Assembly (NCBI RefSeq): GCF_000955805.1
Contig: NZ_JYOA01000002.1
Span: 109,868 to 173,867, forward strand
Origin: Pseudomonas sp. 21
GTDB lineage: Bacteria; Pseudomonadota; Gammaproteobacteria; Pseudomonadales; Pseudomonadaceae
Length of the DNA stretch: 64,000 nt
Direction of reading: 5' to 3'
Shown: positions 8,183-17,223 of the stretch, piece after piece
Numbering within the stretch: position 1 is the first letter of the stretch
Layout: each line of letters starts with the position of its first letter
Made by a program: the position numbers and the translations under genes
Notes under the pieces: model-generated
Seen by the model: the letters and a program-made list of their open reading frames with translations, nothing else
The model's database searches: none
Told to the model about the DNA's origin: nothing

Positions 8183-9778
8183 CTATAGCAACAAACTGCG
8201 AATATCCCCCAGCACTTCGCCCAGCCGCCGGGTGAACCGCGCCGCCGCGGCACCGTTGATCACCCGGTGGTCGTAGGACAGCGACAACGGCAGCATCAGC
8301 CGTGGCTGGAAGGCCTTGCCGTCCCACTCCGGCTGGATGGTCGCCTTGCTTACGCCGAGGATCGCCACTTCCGGCGCGTTGACGATGGGCGTGAAGCCCG
8401 TGCCGCCGATGTGCCCGAGGCTGGAAATAGTGAAGCAGGCGCCCTGCATGGCGTCGGCGGAGAGCTTCTTGGTGCGCGCCTTCTCCGCCAGTTCGGCAGC
8501 TTCCAGCGCCAACTGCAGCAATCCCTTCTGGTCGACGTCGCGGATCACCGGCACCAGCAGGCCGTCCGGCGTGTCCACGGCGAAGCCGATATGCACGTAC
8601 TGCTTGCGGATCAGCGCCTTGCCGCTGGGGGCGAGGGAGCTGTTGAAGTCCGGCAGCTCGCGCAGCAGGTGGGCGCAGGCCTTGAGCAGGATCGGCAGGA
8701 TGGTCAGCTTGGTCCCGGCCTTTTCCGCCGCCGCCTTCTGCGCGATGCGGAAGGCCTCCGCCTCGGTGATGTCGGCGGACTCGAACTGCGTCACGTGGGG
8801 CACGTTCAGCCAGCTGCGGTGCAGGTTGCTGGCGCCGACCTGCATCAGGCGGGTCATGGCCACTTCTTCCACGTCACCGAACTTGCTGAAGTCGATTTCC
8901 GGGATCGGCGGAATCCCCGCGCCGCCGGTCGCTCCTGCAGAGGCGCCAGACTTGCTCCGTTGCAGTTGCTCCTTGACGAACTGCTGCACGTCCTCCTTGA
9001 GGATGCGGCCCTTGGGTCCGGTGCCGGTAACCTGCGCCAGGTCGACGCCGAACTCGCGGGCAACCATGCGCACGGCTGGGCCGGCATGCACCTTGGTGCC
9101 GTCGCGGCTCGGCGCGCCCACCGGAGCGACGTCCGGCGCCTTGGGTGATTCGGCTTGCGCCGCTGGCGCAGCGGCTGGCTTTTCTGCGGCCGCGGCAGCC
9201 GGAATTGCGCCCGCGACTTCCAGGTCGAGTATCTCGTCGCCTTCCTTGAGCGTATCGCCGATCTTCACCTTGATGGCTTTCACCACGCCGGCCCTGGGCG
9301 CGGGAATCTCCATGCTGGCCTTGTCGGATTCCAGCGTCAGCAGGCTCTGGTCGGCCGCGATGCTGTCGCCGACCTTGACCATGAGCTCAATGATCTCGCC
9401 CTGGCCGTTGCCGATATCCGGCACCTTGATGGTTTCCACGCCACCGCCGCCGGAAGGCGCAGGTTGCGGCGCAGGCGCGGCGGCGGGCTGGGGTTCCTTG
9501 GCGGCGGGTTCGGCTGGCTCCTCGGCCTTGGCTTGGGCGGTGCCACCCTCGGCTTCCAGTTCGAGGATTTCATCGCCTTCCTTGAGGGTGTCGCCGACCT
9601 TCACCCTGATGGCTGTCACCACGCCGGCTTTTGGCGCGGGAATCTCCATGCTGGCCTTGTCGGATTCCAGCGTCAGCAGGCTTTGCTCGGCCTCGATGCG
9701 GTCGCCGACCTTGACCAGCAGTTCGATGACTTCGCCCTCGCCGTTGCCGATGTCGGGTACGCGAATGGTCTCGCTCAC
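8183..9778 (-). CDS. aceF: Pyruvate dehydrogenase E2, dihydrolipoyl acetyltransferase
   Basis: AceF transfers the acetyl group from E1 to CoA and forms the core of the pyruvate dehydrogenase complex. Two lipoyl domains are visible, each with the lipoylated lysine in ESDKASME (Lys41 and about Lys160), joined by Ala/Pro-rich linkers. Next comes the E1/E3-binding domain (AGPAVRMVAREFGVDL to GRILKEDV) and the catalytic domain ending SYDHRVINGAAAARF. Asn replaces the Asp of the enteric HRVIDG motif, as in Azotobacter and other pseudomonads. The GTG at 9778 is chosen because GAGGAG lies at ideal spacing and the protein then begins (M)SETIRVPDIG like its relatives. It follows aceE by 11 bases. Confidence 0.97.
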   Translation of the reverse strand: MSETIRVPDIGNGEGEVIELLVKVGDRIEAEQSLLTLESDKASMEIPAPKAGVVTAIRVKVGDTLKEGDEILELEAEGGTAQAKAEEPAEPAAKEPQPAAAPAPQPAPSGGGGVETIKVPDIGNGQGEIIELMVKVGDSIAADQSLLTLESDKASMEIPAPRAGVVKAIKVKIGDTLKEGDEILDLEVAGAIPAAAAAEKPAAAPAAQAESPKAPDVAPVGAPSRDGTKVHAGPAVRMVAREFGVDLAQVTGTGPKGRILKEDVQQFVKEQLQRSKSGASAGATGGAGIPPIPEIDFSKFGDVEEVAMTRLMQVGASNLHRSWLNVPHVTQFESADITEAEAFRIAQKAAAEKAGTKLTILPILLKACAHLLRELPDFNSSLAPSGKALIRKQYVHIGFAVDTPDGLLVPVIRDVDQKGLLQLALEAAELAEKARTKKLSADAMQGACFTISSLGHIGGTGFTPIVNAPEVAILGVSKATIQPEWDGKAFQPRLMLPLSLSYDHRVINGAAAARFTRRLGEVLGDIRSLLL

Positions 9779-9789
9779 GGTGCCTCTCC

Positions 9790-12438
9790 TCAGCAATTCA
9801 GCGGGTTGGGTTTTTCCGGGTCGAGGCCGAATCTGGCAATGGCCTCGGCCACCACCTTCGGCTCGATGTCGCCGCGATCGGCCAGGGCTTCCAGCGCGGC
9901 GAGCACCACCCAGTGGCGGTCCACCTCGAAGAAGTGGCGCAGCCTGGCGCGGGTGTCGCTACGGCCGAAGCCGTCAGTGCCCAGCACCTTGTATTCCTTG
10001 GTCGGCACCCACTGGCGAATCTGGTCGGCGTAGACCTTCATGTAGTCGGTGGACGCCACCACTGGCCCGCGCCGTCCGCCCAGGCACTGCTCGATGTAGC
10101 TGGGCCGCGGCTTCTGCCCCGGATGCAGGCGGTTCCAGCGCTCCACCGAGAGGCCGTCGCGGCGCAGCTCATTGAAGCTGGGCACCGACCAGACGTCTGC
10201 GCCAATGCCGAAGTCTTCACGCAGTATCCGCGCAGCGGCTTCGACCTCGCGCAGGATGGTGCCCGAGCCGAGCAACTGCACATGGTGCGCGGCGGCGCGC
10301 TTGTCCTCGTCGAGCAGGTACATGCCCTTGATGATGCCTTCCTCGGCGCCCTTGGGCAGCGGCGGGTGAGGGTAGTTCTCGTTCATCACGGTGATGTAGT
10401 AGAAGACCTCCTGCTGCTCCTCCATCATCTGCCGCACGCCTTCCTGGATGATCACCGCCAGCTCGTAGGAGTAGGTCGGGTCGTAGGTGCGGCAGTTGGG
10501 GATCACCGATGCCAGCACGTGGCTATGGCCGTCCTCGTGCTGCAGGCCTTCGCCGTTGAGCGTGGTGCGCCCGGCGGTACCGCCCAGCAGGAAGCCGCGC
10601 GTGAGGCTGTCGCCGGCCGCCCAGGCCAGGTCGCCGATGCGCTGGAAGCCGAACATCGAATAGAAGATGTAGAACGGCAGCATCGGCTGGCGGTAGTTGC
10701 TGTAGGCGGTGCCGGCGGCGATGAAGGACGACATGGCACCGGCCTCGGTGATGCCTTCCTCGAGGATCTGGCCCTTCTTGTCCTCGCGATAGAACATCAG
10801 CTGTTCCTTGTCGACCGGCTCGTACAGCTGGCCCACCGAGGAGTAGATGCCGAGCTGGCGGAACATGCCTTCCATGCCGAAGGTGCGCGCCTCGTCGGGA
10901 ATGATCGGCACGATGCGCTGGCCCAGCTCCTTGTCCTTGACCAGCTGCGAGATGATCCGCACGAAGGCCATGGTGGTGGAAATCTCCCGGTCGCCAGAGC
11001 CGTCGAGCAGCGCCTTGAGCGTCTCCAGCGGCGGCGCCGGAATGCGCTGGCTGTTGCCGTGGCGGTGGGGCATGAAGCCGCCCAGGGAAGCGCGGCGCTC
11101 CTTCAGGTAGCGCGCCTCGGCGCTGCCTTGGTCGGGGCGGTAGAAGGGCAGCTTGGCCAGGTCCGCGTCCTTGATCGGGATATCGAAGCGGTCCCGGAAG
11201 GCACGCAGGCTGTCCACGTCGATCTCGTGGATGTTGTGGGCGATGTTCTTCGCCTCGCCAGTGCCGGTGCCGTAGCCCTTGATGGTCTTGGCCAGCACCA
11301 CGCTGGGCTGGCCGCTGTGGTTCACCGCCGCGTGGTAGGCGGCGTAGACCTTGTAGGGATCGTGGCCGCCGCGGTTGAGTTTCCAGATTTCCTCGTCGGA
11401 GAGGTCCTTGACCATCTCCAGCAATTCCGGCCGTGTGCCGAAGAAGTGTTCGCGGACGAACGCACCGTCCTTGGCTTTGTAGTTCTGGTAGTCGCCGTCC
11501 ACCGCCTCGTCCATCCGCGCCTGCAGCAGGCCGGCGGTGTCCTTGGCGAACAGCGGATCCCAGAAGCGGCCCCAGATCACCTTGATCACGTTCCAGTTGG
11601 CGCCGCGGAACACCCCTTCCAGCTCCTGGATGATCTTGCCGTTGCCGCGCACCGGGCCGTCCAGGCGCTGCAGGTTGCAGTTCACCACGAAGATCAGGTT
11701 GTCGAGCTTCTCGCGCCCGGCCAGGGAGATCGCGCCGAGGGATTCCGGCTCGTCGGTCTCGCCGTCCCCCAGGAAGCACCAGACCTTCTGCTTGCCGGCG
11801 GGAATGAACCCGCGGCTTTCCAGGTACTTCATGAACCGCGCCTGGTAGATCGCCTGGATCGGTCCGAGGCCCATGGAGACGGTCGGGAACTGCCAGAACT
11901 TCGGCATCAGGCGGGGGTGCGGGTAGGAGGAAATACCCTTGCCGTCCACCTCCTGGCGGAAGTTCTCCAGTTGCTCGTCGGTGAGCAGCCCCTCGATGTA
12001 GGCGCGGGCGTAGAACCCCGGCGAGGCATGGCCCTGGAAGTAGATCAGGTCGCCGGCGTGTTCCTCGGTGGGGCCATTGAAGAAGTAGTTGAAGCCGATG
12101 TCGTAGAGGGTCGCCGAGGAAGCGAAGGTGGAGATGTGCCCGCCCAGCGACGGGTCCTTGTGGTTGGCGCGCATCACCATGGCCAGCGCGTTCCAGCGCA
12201 CCAGCGAACGGATGCGCCGCTCCATGAACAGGTCGCCCGGCATGCGGGCCTCATGGCCCACCGGGATGGTGTTGCGGTAGGGCGTGGTGATGGCGTAGGG
12301 CAGTTGCGTGCCGGTTCGGCTGGCCAGCTCGCCGAGGCGAGTCATCAGGTAGTGGGCGCGCTCTTCGCCTTCTTTTTCCAGTACGGATTCCAGCGCGTCC
12401 AGCCATTCCTGGGTTTCGACGGGGTCGATATCGTGCAT
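9790..12438 (-). CDS. aceE: Pyruvate dehydrogenase E1 component (homodimeric)
   Basis: This 882-residue thiamine-diphosphate enzyme decarboxylates pyruvate and acetylates the lipoyl group of AceF. The ThDP/Mg motif begins at FLGDGETDEPES and ends with VVNCNLQ about 30 residues on. The N terminus (MHDIDPVETQEWLDALESVL) and the end (FGLDPEKPNPLNC) match the homodimeric gammaproteobacterial E1. A large AT-poor leader of about 270 bases lies upstream. The gene is the first of the aceE-aceF operon, and the lpd (E3) gene is not in this window. Confidence 0.98.
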   Translation of the reverse strand: MHDIDPVETQEWLDALESVLEKEGEERAHYLMTRLGELASRTGTQLPYAITTPYRNTIPVGHEARMPGDLFMERRIRSLVRWNALAMVMRANHKDPSLGGHISTFASSATLYDIGFNYFFNGPTEEHAGDLIYFQGHASPGFYARAYIEGLLTDEQLENFRQEVDGKGISSYPHPRLMPKFWQFPTVSMGLGPIQAIYQARFMKYLESRGFIPAGKQKVWCFLGDGETDEPESLGAISLAGREKLDNLIFVVNCNLQRLDGPVRGNGKIIQELEGVFRGANWNVIKVIWGRFWDPLFAKDTAGLLQARMDEAVDGDYQNYKAKDGAFVREHFFGTRPELLEMVKDLSDEEIWKLNRGGHDPYKVYAAYHAAVNHSGQPSVVLAKTIKGYGTGTGEAKNIAHNIHEIDVDSLRAFRDRFDIPIKDADLAKLPFYRPDQGSAEARYLKERRASLGGFMPHRHGNSQRIPAPPLETLKALLDGSGDREISTTMAFVRIISQLVKDKELGQRIVPIIPDEARTFGMEGMFRQLGIYSSVGQLYEPVDKEQLMFYREDKKGQILEEGITEAGAMSSFIAAGTAYSNYRQPMLPFYIFYSMFGFQRIGDLAWAAGDSLTRGFLLGGTAGRTTLNGEGLQHEDGHSHVLASVIPNCRTYDPTYSYELAVIIQEGVRQMMEEQQEVFYYITVMNENYPHPPLPKGAEEGIIKGMYLLDEDKRAAAHHVQLLGSGTILREVEAAARILREDFGIGADVWSVPSFNELRRDGLSVERWNRLHPGQKPRPSYIEQCLGGRRGPVVASTDYMKVYADQIRQWVPTKEYKVLGTDGFGRSDTRARLRHFFEVDRHWVVLAALEALADRGDIEPKVVAEAIARFGLDPEKPNPLNC

Positions 12439-12708
12439 GGTCAGGGGTCCTGGTTACGGGGTCGGCTCTACGCAATGCCGGCTCCGGGCCAGGTGATCCA
12501 TCGGTTTGGCGCAGTGGGCGGCAACCCTCGTGAGGCCGCCGCGCTGCCGCCGGCACGCGCGTGTGGCTATAGAGCTTAGTCAGCTCTGGCGCGACTGCCG
12601 GGCAGTCGAAGAGTCAGCGCGTCGCTTGGCGACTATTGGACGTGCTGATTCTTCCGCTGTAAAAAACGCTGATTTTCAGGAATTGGCCGTTCTTGTCTGT
12701 AAGTCGCC

Positions 12709-13773
12709 TCAAGCGGTCGCGATACTCCTGCGTGAGGCCCTTTGCTTTCTGTTCACATAGTCGATGGCAGGTTGCTCTATGAATATGTGAACGAGATAAC
12801 TGGCTCCGATCACCATCATTAAGTATGACAAGACGGCGGACCAGCTGGTGAGGTCCATATTCTCCTTGACGAATTTCACGAAGATGGGATGTACCAGGTA
12901 AACTGCAAAGGAAATTCTACCTAGGAAGTCACCGACCCTATTGTTGGTCATGTGGTAAATGATTCCTGCTTGACTGGCAAGGGAGTAGATCAGGACGGTG
13001 AAAATGAACGGTGCAATGAAGGAGTCCCGGCCAATCCACGTGGTTTTTGCAAAAAGATAAAGCCCGGCGCCAATAACTACGATCTGGATGATTGATTCGC
13101 TTAGTTCGGAAATCTCCGTAGAGCGGACATGAATTGCCACGGCGGCACCCAGGCAGAAACCAACCAGGCAGCGAATGAATCCGAAAGGAATTCCATTGTT
13201 CCATAATTGGTAGTGGGCATTCATTTGCGCTGGCGAAGTTCTACTGATGAGCACGACCAACCACAGGGATATCAGGATCAAACATGACAGCAACACGCCA
13301 GAGTGCCTATCCTTCAATGCATGAATCAAGGCGAAGAAGATCATTCCAAGCCAGAATTCTGCGGAAATGCTCCAGCCCACCCCCATTGGCTCGAATGTAT
13401 AGTTTCCGCCGCCACCAAATGGGAAGAGTTGTGTAAGAGTTGTGATTCTGAATAGATCCAGCCCGCTTGGATAAGGGATGTTTTTGGTGATCTTTAGAAT
13501 TACGAAGTGTACGAAAGCTACAAACAGGAAAGTGGGAAAAATGCGGTAGAAGCGCTTTTCTGTAAAGTTGACGAACCAGTTGGAGTCGGATCGTTTGTCG
13601 GCGAGAACTGATTTAGTAAGGACGAATCCGCTCAGGATAAAGAAGAAGTCCACCGCCAGAATAAAGGAGGATGGCACTATATTCCTTATCCCATTCCAGT
13701 GATAAAAGTGCCCCAGTGCAACCGCAATTGCGAATGCCCCTCGGAAAAAATCCAAGGATAGGTTTCGCGTCAT
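12709..13773 (-). CDS. Acyltransferase-3 family membrane O-acyltransferase
   Basis: This 354-residue protein has about ten hydrophobic helices and the family opening LDFFRGAFAIAVALGHFYHW (Arg-Gly and His of the acyltransferase-3 motif), followed by VDFFFILSGFVLTKS. Such proteins acetylate O-antigen, exopolysaccharide or other glycans at the inner membrane. The ATG at 13773 is preferred over longer versions because the family motif starts there and a GTGGCAGGG element precedes it. Base composition is about 47% GC against about 66% in the neighbours and codon use is relaxed, so the gene looks recently acquired. It sits alone between aceE and a diguanylate cyclase gene. Confidence 0.88.
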   Translation of the reverse strand: MTRNLSLDFFRGAFAIAVALGHFYHWNGIRNIVPSSFILAVDFFFILSGFVLTKSVLADKRSDSNWFVNFTEKRFYRIFPTFLFVAFVHFVILKITKNIPYPSGLDLFRITTLTQLFPFGGGGNYTFEPMGVGWSISAEFWLGMIFFALIHALKDRHSGVLLSCLILISLWLVVLISRTSPAQMNAHYQLWNNGIPFGFIRCLVGFCLGAAVAIHVRSTEISELSESIIQIVVIGAGLYLFAKTTWIGRDSFIAPFIFTVLIYSLASQAGIIYHMTNNRVGDFLGRISFAVYLVHPIFVKFVKENMDLTSWSAVLSYLMMVIGASYLVHIFIEQPAIDYVNRKQRASRRSIATA

Positions 13774-14052
13774 CCCTGCCACCACAATCTCCCCAAATGA
13801 AAAAGCCGCGATTCTATCAAGGTTGATGTCAGTTAGCCATTGCTCTGGCTCTCGCCGGTTCAAGAGGGCACCCTGCAAGCAGTTTGGACTCCGGCGTAGT
13901 CGATATGGCCCAGCCGTGGTTGTATAGCGATTGATTGCCGTGTCCGGGACAGACGTTTTGAACGTCTCCGTAATATGCGCAGCGAGCATTGGGTGTGGCG
14001 AGGTCCGGAATGAAGACTCGCCGGACTGTCGGAGCGGAAATTCTCGGGGCGC

Positions 14053-15024
14053 TCAGGACACTGCATCGCGCCGCAAATCATCCCCGCGGTTCCACTGCGC
14101 TGCCACCAGCCGGTCGCGTCCGGCCTGCTTGGCCTGGTAGAGCAGGCGATCCACCGCCGCGACGAAGTCCAGCGGACGGTCGCTGGAGGAGGGCACGGCG
14201 GTGCCGACGCCCAGGCTGATGGTCAGCAGGTCGGAGACGGCAGACTTCACGTGGGCGATGCGCTGCTCGCGCAGCACGCTGCGGCACCGCTCGGCGATCT
14301 GCCGCGCGGCCTCGCTGTCGGTCTCCGGCAGCACCAGCACGAACTCCTCGCCACCGAAGCGCGCAATGAAGTCCCTGGGCCGATGCAACGCGCCGGCCAG
14401 CGCCTTGCCGACGATGCGCAGGCAGTCATCGCCCTGGATATGTCCGTAGTGATCGTTGAACTGCTTGAAGTAGTCGATATCCAGCAGCACCAGCGAAAGC
14501 GGCTGGCCGCTGCGCTGTGCGCTGCCCCATTCGGTGTCCAGCACCGAGTCGAACATGCGCCGGTTGGCCACGCCGGTCAGGCCGTCCTTGTACGAATACT
14601 CCTCCAGCTGGCGCTGCAGCATGATCAGCTGCTCTTCGGCGCGCTTGCGCTCGCTGATGTCGAACATGAAGCCGACCAGCGAATCCACCTCGCCGTTGTC
14701 GTCGCGCACCACGTGCACCACATCGCGGATCCACACGTAGTCACCGGAGGAGGTGAGGGCGCGGTAGTCCGCCTCGTGGTCGGTGCCCTCGCGGGACTGC
14801 GACACGCAGAAGTTCACCACCCGCTCGCGATCCTCCGGGTGCATGCGCTCGGCCCAGTCGTTGGCGCTGACCCAGCTGGCCTGGCTCCAGCCCAGAAGTT
14901 CTTCGATCTGCGGACCGATGTAGGCGAAGGTCATGGATCTCCAGTCGATCTTCCACGGGATGGCGCGGGTGGATTCGAGGAGGGTCTGGTAGACGGGATT
15001 TTCCGCGGAGGCGTCGTACGGCAT
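14053..15024 (-). CDS. PAS-GGDEF diguanylate cyclase
   Basis: The 323-residue protein has an N-terminal PAS domain (about 15-130, PEDRERVVNFCVSQS to GFMFDISERKRAEEQ), a short coiled-coil linker and a GGDEF domain (about 145-310). The active site reads GGEEF and an RxxD inhibitory site (RPRD) stands five residues before it, so it should make cyclic di-GMP from two GTP and be product-inhibited. There is no transmembrane segment and no EAL domain, so it is a soluble sensor cyclase. The PAS ligand cannot be told. No strong ribosome site precedes the ATG. Confidence 0.92.
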   Translation of the reverse strand: MPYDASAENPVYQTLLESTRAIPWKIDWRSMTFAYIGPQIEELLGWSQASWVSANDWAERMHPEDRERVVNFCVSQSREGTDHEADYRALTSSGDYVWIRDVVHVVRDDNGEVDSLVGFMFDISERKRAEEQLIMLQRQLEEYSYKDGLTGVANRRMFDSVLDTEWGSAQRSGQPLSLVLLDIDYFKQFNDHYGHIQGDDCLRIVGKALAGALHRPRDFIARFGGEEFVLVLPETDSEAARQIAERCRSVLREQRIAHVKSAVSDLLTISLGVGTAVPSSSDRPLDFVAAVDRLLYQAKQAGRDRLVAAQWNRGDDLRRDAVS

Positions 15025-15317
15025 GGCGGCGGCTCGGTGATGGCACAGTGCCTTGTTCTACCACAGCGCGATGACTTGAAACCGGCTGATTGCGCAACTT
15101 GGCGCGTCGAATGCGACGGGGCGACAGACGGTCATTTCCGAGAGAGACGGATTCTTCAGCAATTCATAACGGGTTCTTCACGAATCCGGCGATAGGGTTT
15201 GATCGCCCGCCATCTGACAACCCCGCAGTGCGATGGTCATCCCAGGGATGGGTCGGGCCTCCCTCCTTCGAAGTGGGAAACGGACGCGGACCCTCTTTCA
15301 GCTGCACGGCCTGAACC

Positions 15318-15962
15318 ATGCCCATCCCGAAGTTCTTCAGATCACTGTCCCGCGGTTGGTTATCCTTGCTGGCAATCCTCCCGGTGATCGTCCTGCTCAG
15401 TGGCTTCCTGCCGCTGGATTTCTCGAGGCCGACCCCCTTGGTAGGCGATGCCCAGCGCCAGGCTGAATTGCGCGAGCACTGGCAGAGCGGTGACCTGATC
15501 GTGCTGGTGCGCCATGCCGAGCGCTGTGACCGCTCCAGCGCGCCCTGCATGGCCGACGCCAGCGGCATCACCGTGCGAGGCGGGCAGAGTGCCCACGAGA
15601 TCGGGCAGGATTTCGCCGCGCTCGGCCTGGCCAATGCCGACATTCTCAGCAGCGACCAGTTGCGCGCCATCCAGACGGCCTCCTCGATGTTCGGCGCAAC
15701 GCCGCAGGAGCAGCCCTGGTTGTACAAGTGCGAAGGATCGATGCTGGACCAGGCGCTGCAGCACAAGGTCGCGCATCGCAACCTGATCCTGGTGACCCAC
15801 AGTGAATGTATCGAGGACCTGGAGCACTCGGTCAGCGTCGACGACCCGGCGACCCCGGACTATGCCTCGACGCTCTTCGTGCTCAGCGAACAGGACCAGA
15901 CGCCGCGCCTGCTGGGTTACCTCGACGCGGACCAGTGGCCGTTGAACGTCAGCGGGCGCTGA
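15318..15962 (+). CDS. Membrane-anchored histidine phosphatase family protein
   Basis: This is a 214-residue branch-1 histidine phosphatase. Residues 14-33 (WLSLLAILPVIVLLSGFLPL) form an uncleaved signal anchor, which places the catalytic domain in the periplasm. The catalytic VRHAERCDR, the SSDQLRAIQTA segment and the second histidine in VTHSECIEDL are all present. The protein resembles the Ais/PmrG group that removes phosphate from lipopolysaccharide core, though the true substrate is open. Its last 14 bases overlap the convergent ClpP-like gene. Confidence 0.85.
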   Translation: MPIPKFFRSLSRGWLSLLAILPVIVLLSGFLPLDFSRPTPLVGDAQRQAELREHWQSGDLIVLVRHAERCDRSSAPCMADASGITVRGGQSAHEIGQDFAALGLANADILSSDQLRAIQTASSMFGATPQEQPWLYKCEGSMLDQALQHKVAHRNLILVTHSECIEDLEHSVSVDDPATPDYASTLFVLSEQDQTPRLLGYLDADQWPLNVSGR

Positions 15963-16542
15963 TCTGGCTGGGCGTTGCGCCCAGGCGATAGCGCTGCAGC
16001 TCCTCCGACGTCAGCACGCGCATGCGCTGCGGGTCGATGCTCTGCATGGTGTCGGCCAGTTCCAGCGGGATGTCCATGTCGCGGAAATAGGTGCGGGCGT
16101 TGTAGCTGCCCGCCGCCTGGGACGAATCGCCAGCGGGGTAGTACGGGCGATGCAGGCCTACATAGCCGCGCACCGTACGGTGCTTGCCGGCGGCCAGCAG
16201 GTAGACGCAGGAGCCCTGGCAGACGCTGTTGGTCGGCACCAGGGTCTCGAAGCCGGACTCGCGCAGCAGGCGACCCATCTTGATCGATTCAGCGGCGCTA
16301 CCGCCGATGCTGTCCAGCAGGGCCACCTTGCGGGCGAACTTGCCCGGGTTGGCCAGCAGCCCCCTGAACAGGCGCTCGTAGTCGCCCGGAGCGATCTCCT
16401 CGCTGATCCGTACCGCCAGCACTTCGCCGACCTTGGAATGCTGCACAGGCTTCACCTCGACCTGGGCGAGGGCCAGGCCGGAATTCATTGCAGTGGCGAA
16501 TAGCGCAGTGGTGCAGAGCAGGGCAGCGCGAAGCATGGGCAA
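15949..16542 (-). CDS. Periplasmic ClpP-like protein (COG3904 type)
   Basis: The 197-residue product begins with a cleavable signal peptide (LLCTTALFATAMNSGLALAQ) and then shows a crotonase/ClpP fold: LLDSIGGSAAESIKMGRLLR is the oxyanion strand-helix region, CQGSCVYLLAAG holds the candidate nucleophile serine, and YVGLHRPYY the histidine. Such proteins are predicted periplasmic serine hydrolases, with no confirmed substrate known to me. The two cysteines around the serine could form a disulfide. The gene is convergent with, and overlaps, the histidine phosphatase gene. Confidence 0.7.
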   Translation of the reverse strand: MPMLRAALLCTTALFATAMNSGLALAQVEVKPVQHSKVGEVLAVRISEEIAPGDYERLFRGLLANPGKFARKVALLDSIGGSAAESIKMGRLLRESGFETLVPTNSVCQGSCVYLLAAGKHRTVRGYVGLHRPYYPAGDSSQAAGSYNARTYFRDMDIPLELADTMQSIDPQRMRVLTSEELQRYRLGATPSQISAR

Positions 16543-16609
16543 GCGAATCCTGAATGGGTCTTGTAGGAAGGCGCTGAAGATACCCTGATACGCGCCGTCC
16601 GTCAGCCCA

Positions 16610-16984
16610 TCAGCCGGCCTTCAGGCAGGTGCGCAGCAGGCGCCGCGCGGACTTGTTGACTCGGCGGCGCTCCAGCTCTTCGGGAGCGAACCAGCGGCAG
16701 TCGGCAATCTCGTTCAGCGGAGTGGGCTGCTGCGCCGGATCGACCGGCGTCTCGAACACGTAGTGCAGCGTCTGGTACAGCTCCAGCGGCGCGACGTAGT
16801 TCATCTGTTCGATGGCCAGCCCGGTCTCCTCGATCAGCTCGCGGGTGGCGGCCTGGCCGGGGCGTTCGTCGGCCTCGATGCGGCCGCCGGGAAGGTTCCA
16901 TTTCGACTTGGATTTGCGTACGAAGAGAATCTTGTCGTCGAGGCGGCAGATGACCGTGGCACGCTCTTTCAGGTTCTTAGCCAT
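16610..16984 (-). CDS. NUDIX hydrolase
   Basis: This 124-residue protein contains a complete NUDIX box, G-x5-E-x7-RELIEETGL (GGRIEADERPGQ onwards), in the fold's usual position after WNLPGG. It cleaves nucleoside-diphosphate-linked compounds using Mg; the base specificity cannot be inferred. A GAGGAG element lies 12 bases before the ATG. It is on the same strand as the ClpP-like gene, 67 bases upstream of it, and may be co-transcribed with it. Confidence 0.9.
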   Translation of the reverse strand: MAKNLKERATVICRLDDKILFVRKSKSKWNLPGGRIEADERPGQAATRELIEETGLAIEQMNYVAPLELYQTLHYVFETPVDPAQQPTPLNEIADCRWFAPEELERRRVNKSARRLLRTCLKAG

Positions 16985-17223
16985 ACCGGCTGCTCCTCGA
17001 CAATCTTCCAGCAGTATTCAAGGTAGACATTACTCAGATATTTCCAACCAGATGAACTGGTTACGGCGTTTATGTCGACAAATGGTAAGGATTGGTCGCC
17101 GAAAAGGTATGTCAGGCATTTCTGAAGAAAGATTCGTCCTATTCCCGACTCATATATCCTCCAGGGTCGACCCGTATTCTGGGTCGAAGTGCGAACTTTC
17201 TGTCCGGCCTGAAGGGCGTCTGC

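Noticed and set aside
9913-12579. Very long open frame antisense to aceE
   Set aside because: It is a mirror of the high-GC codon pattern of aceE; no ribosome site, no domain, and aceE is certain on the other strand.
12439-12708. Riboswitch or structured leader before aceE
   Set aside because: I find no convincing conserved structure; the stretch is kept only as an ordinary upstream region.
12600-14060. Genomic island or prophage around the low-GC acyltransferase
   Set aside because: Only one gene is unusual; there is no integrase, transposase, tRNA target or flanking direct repeat.
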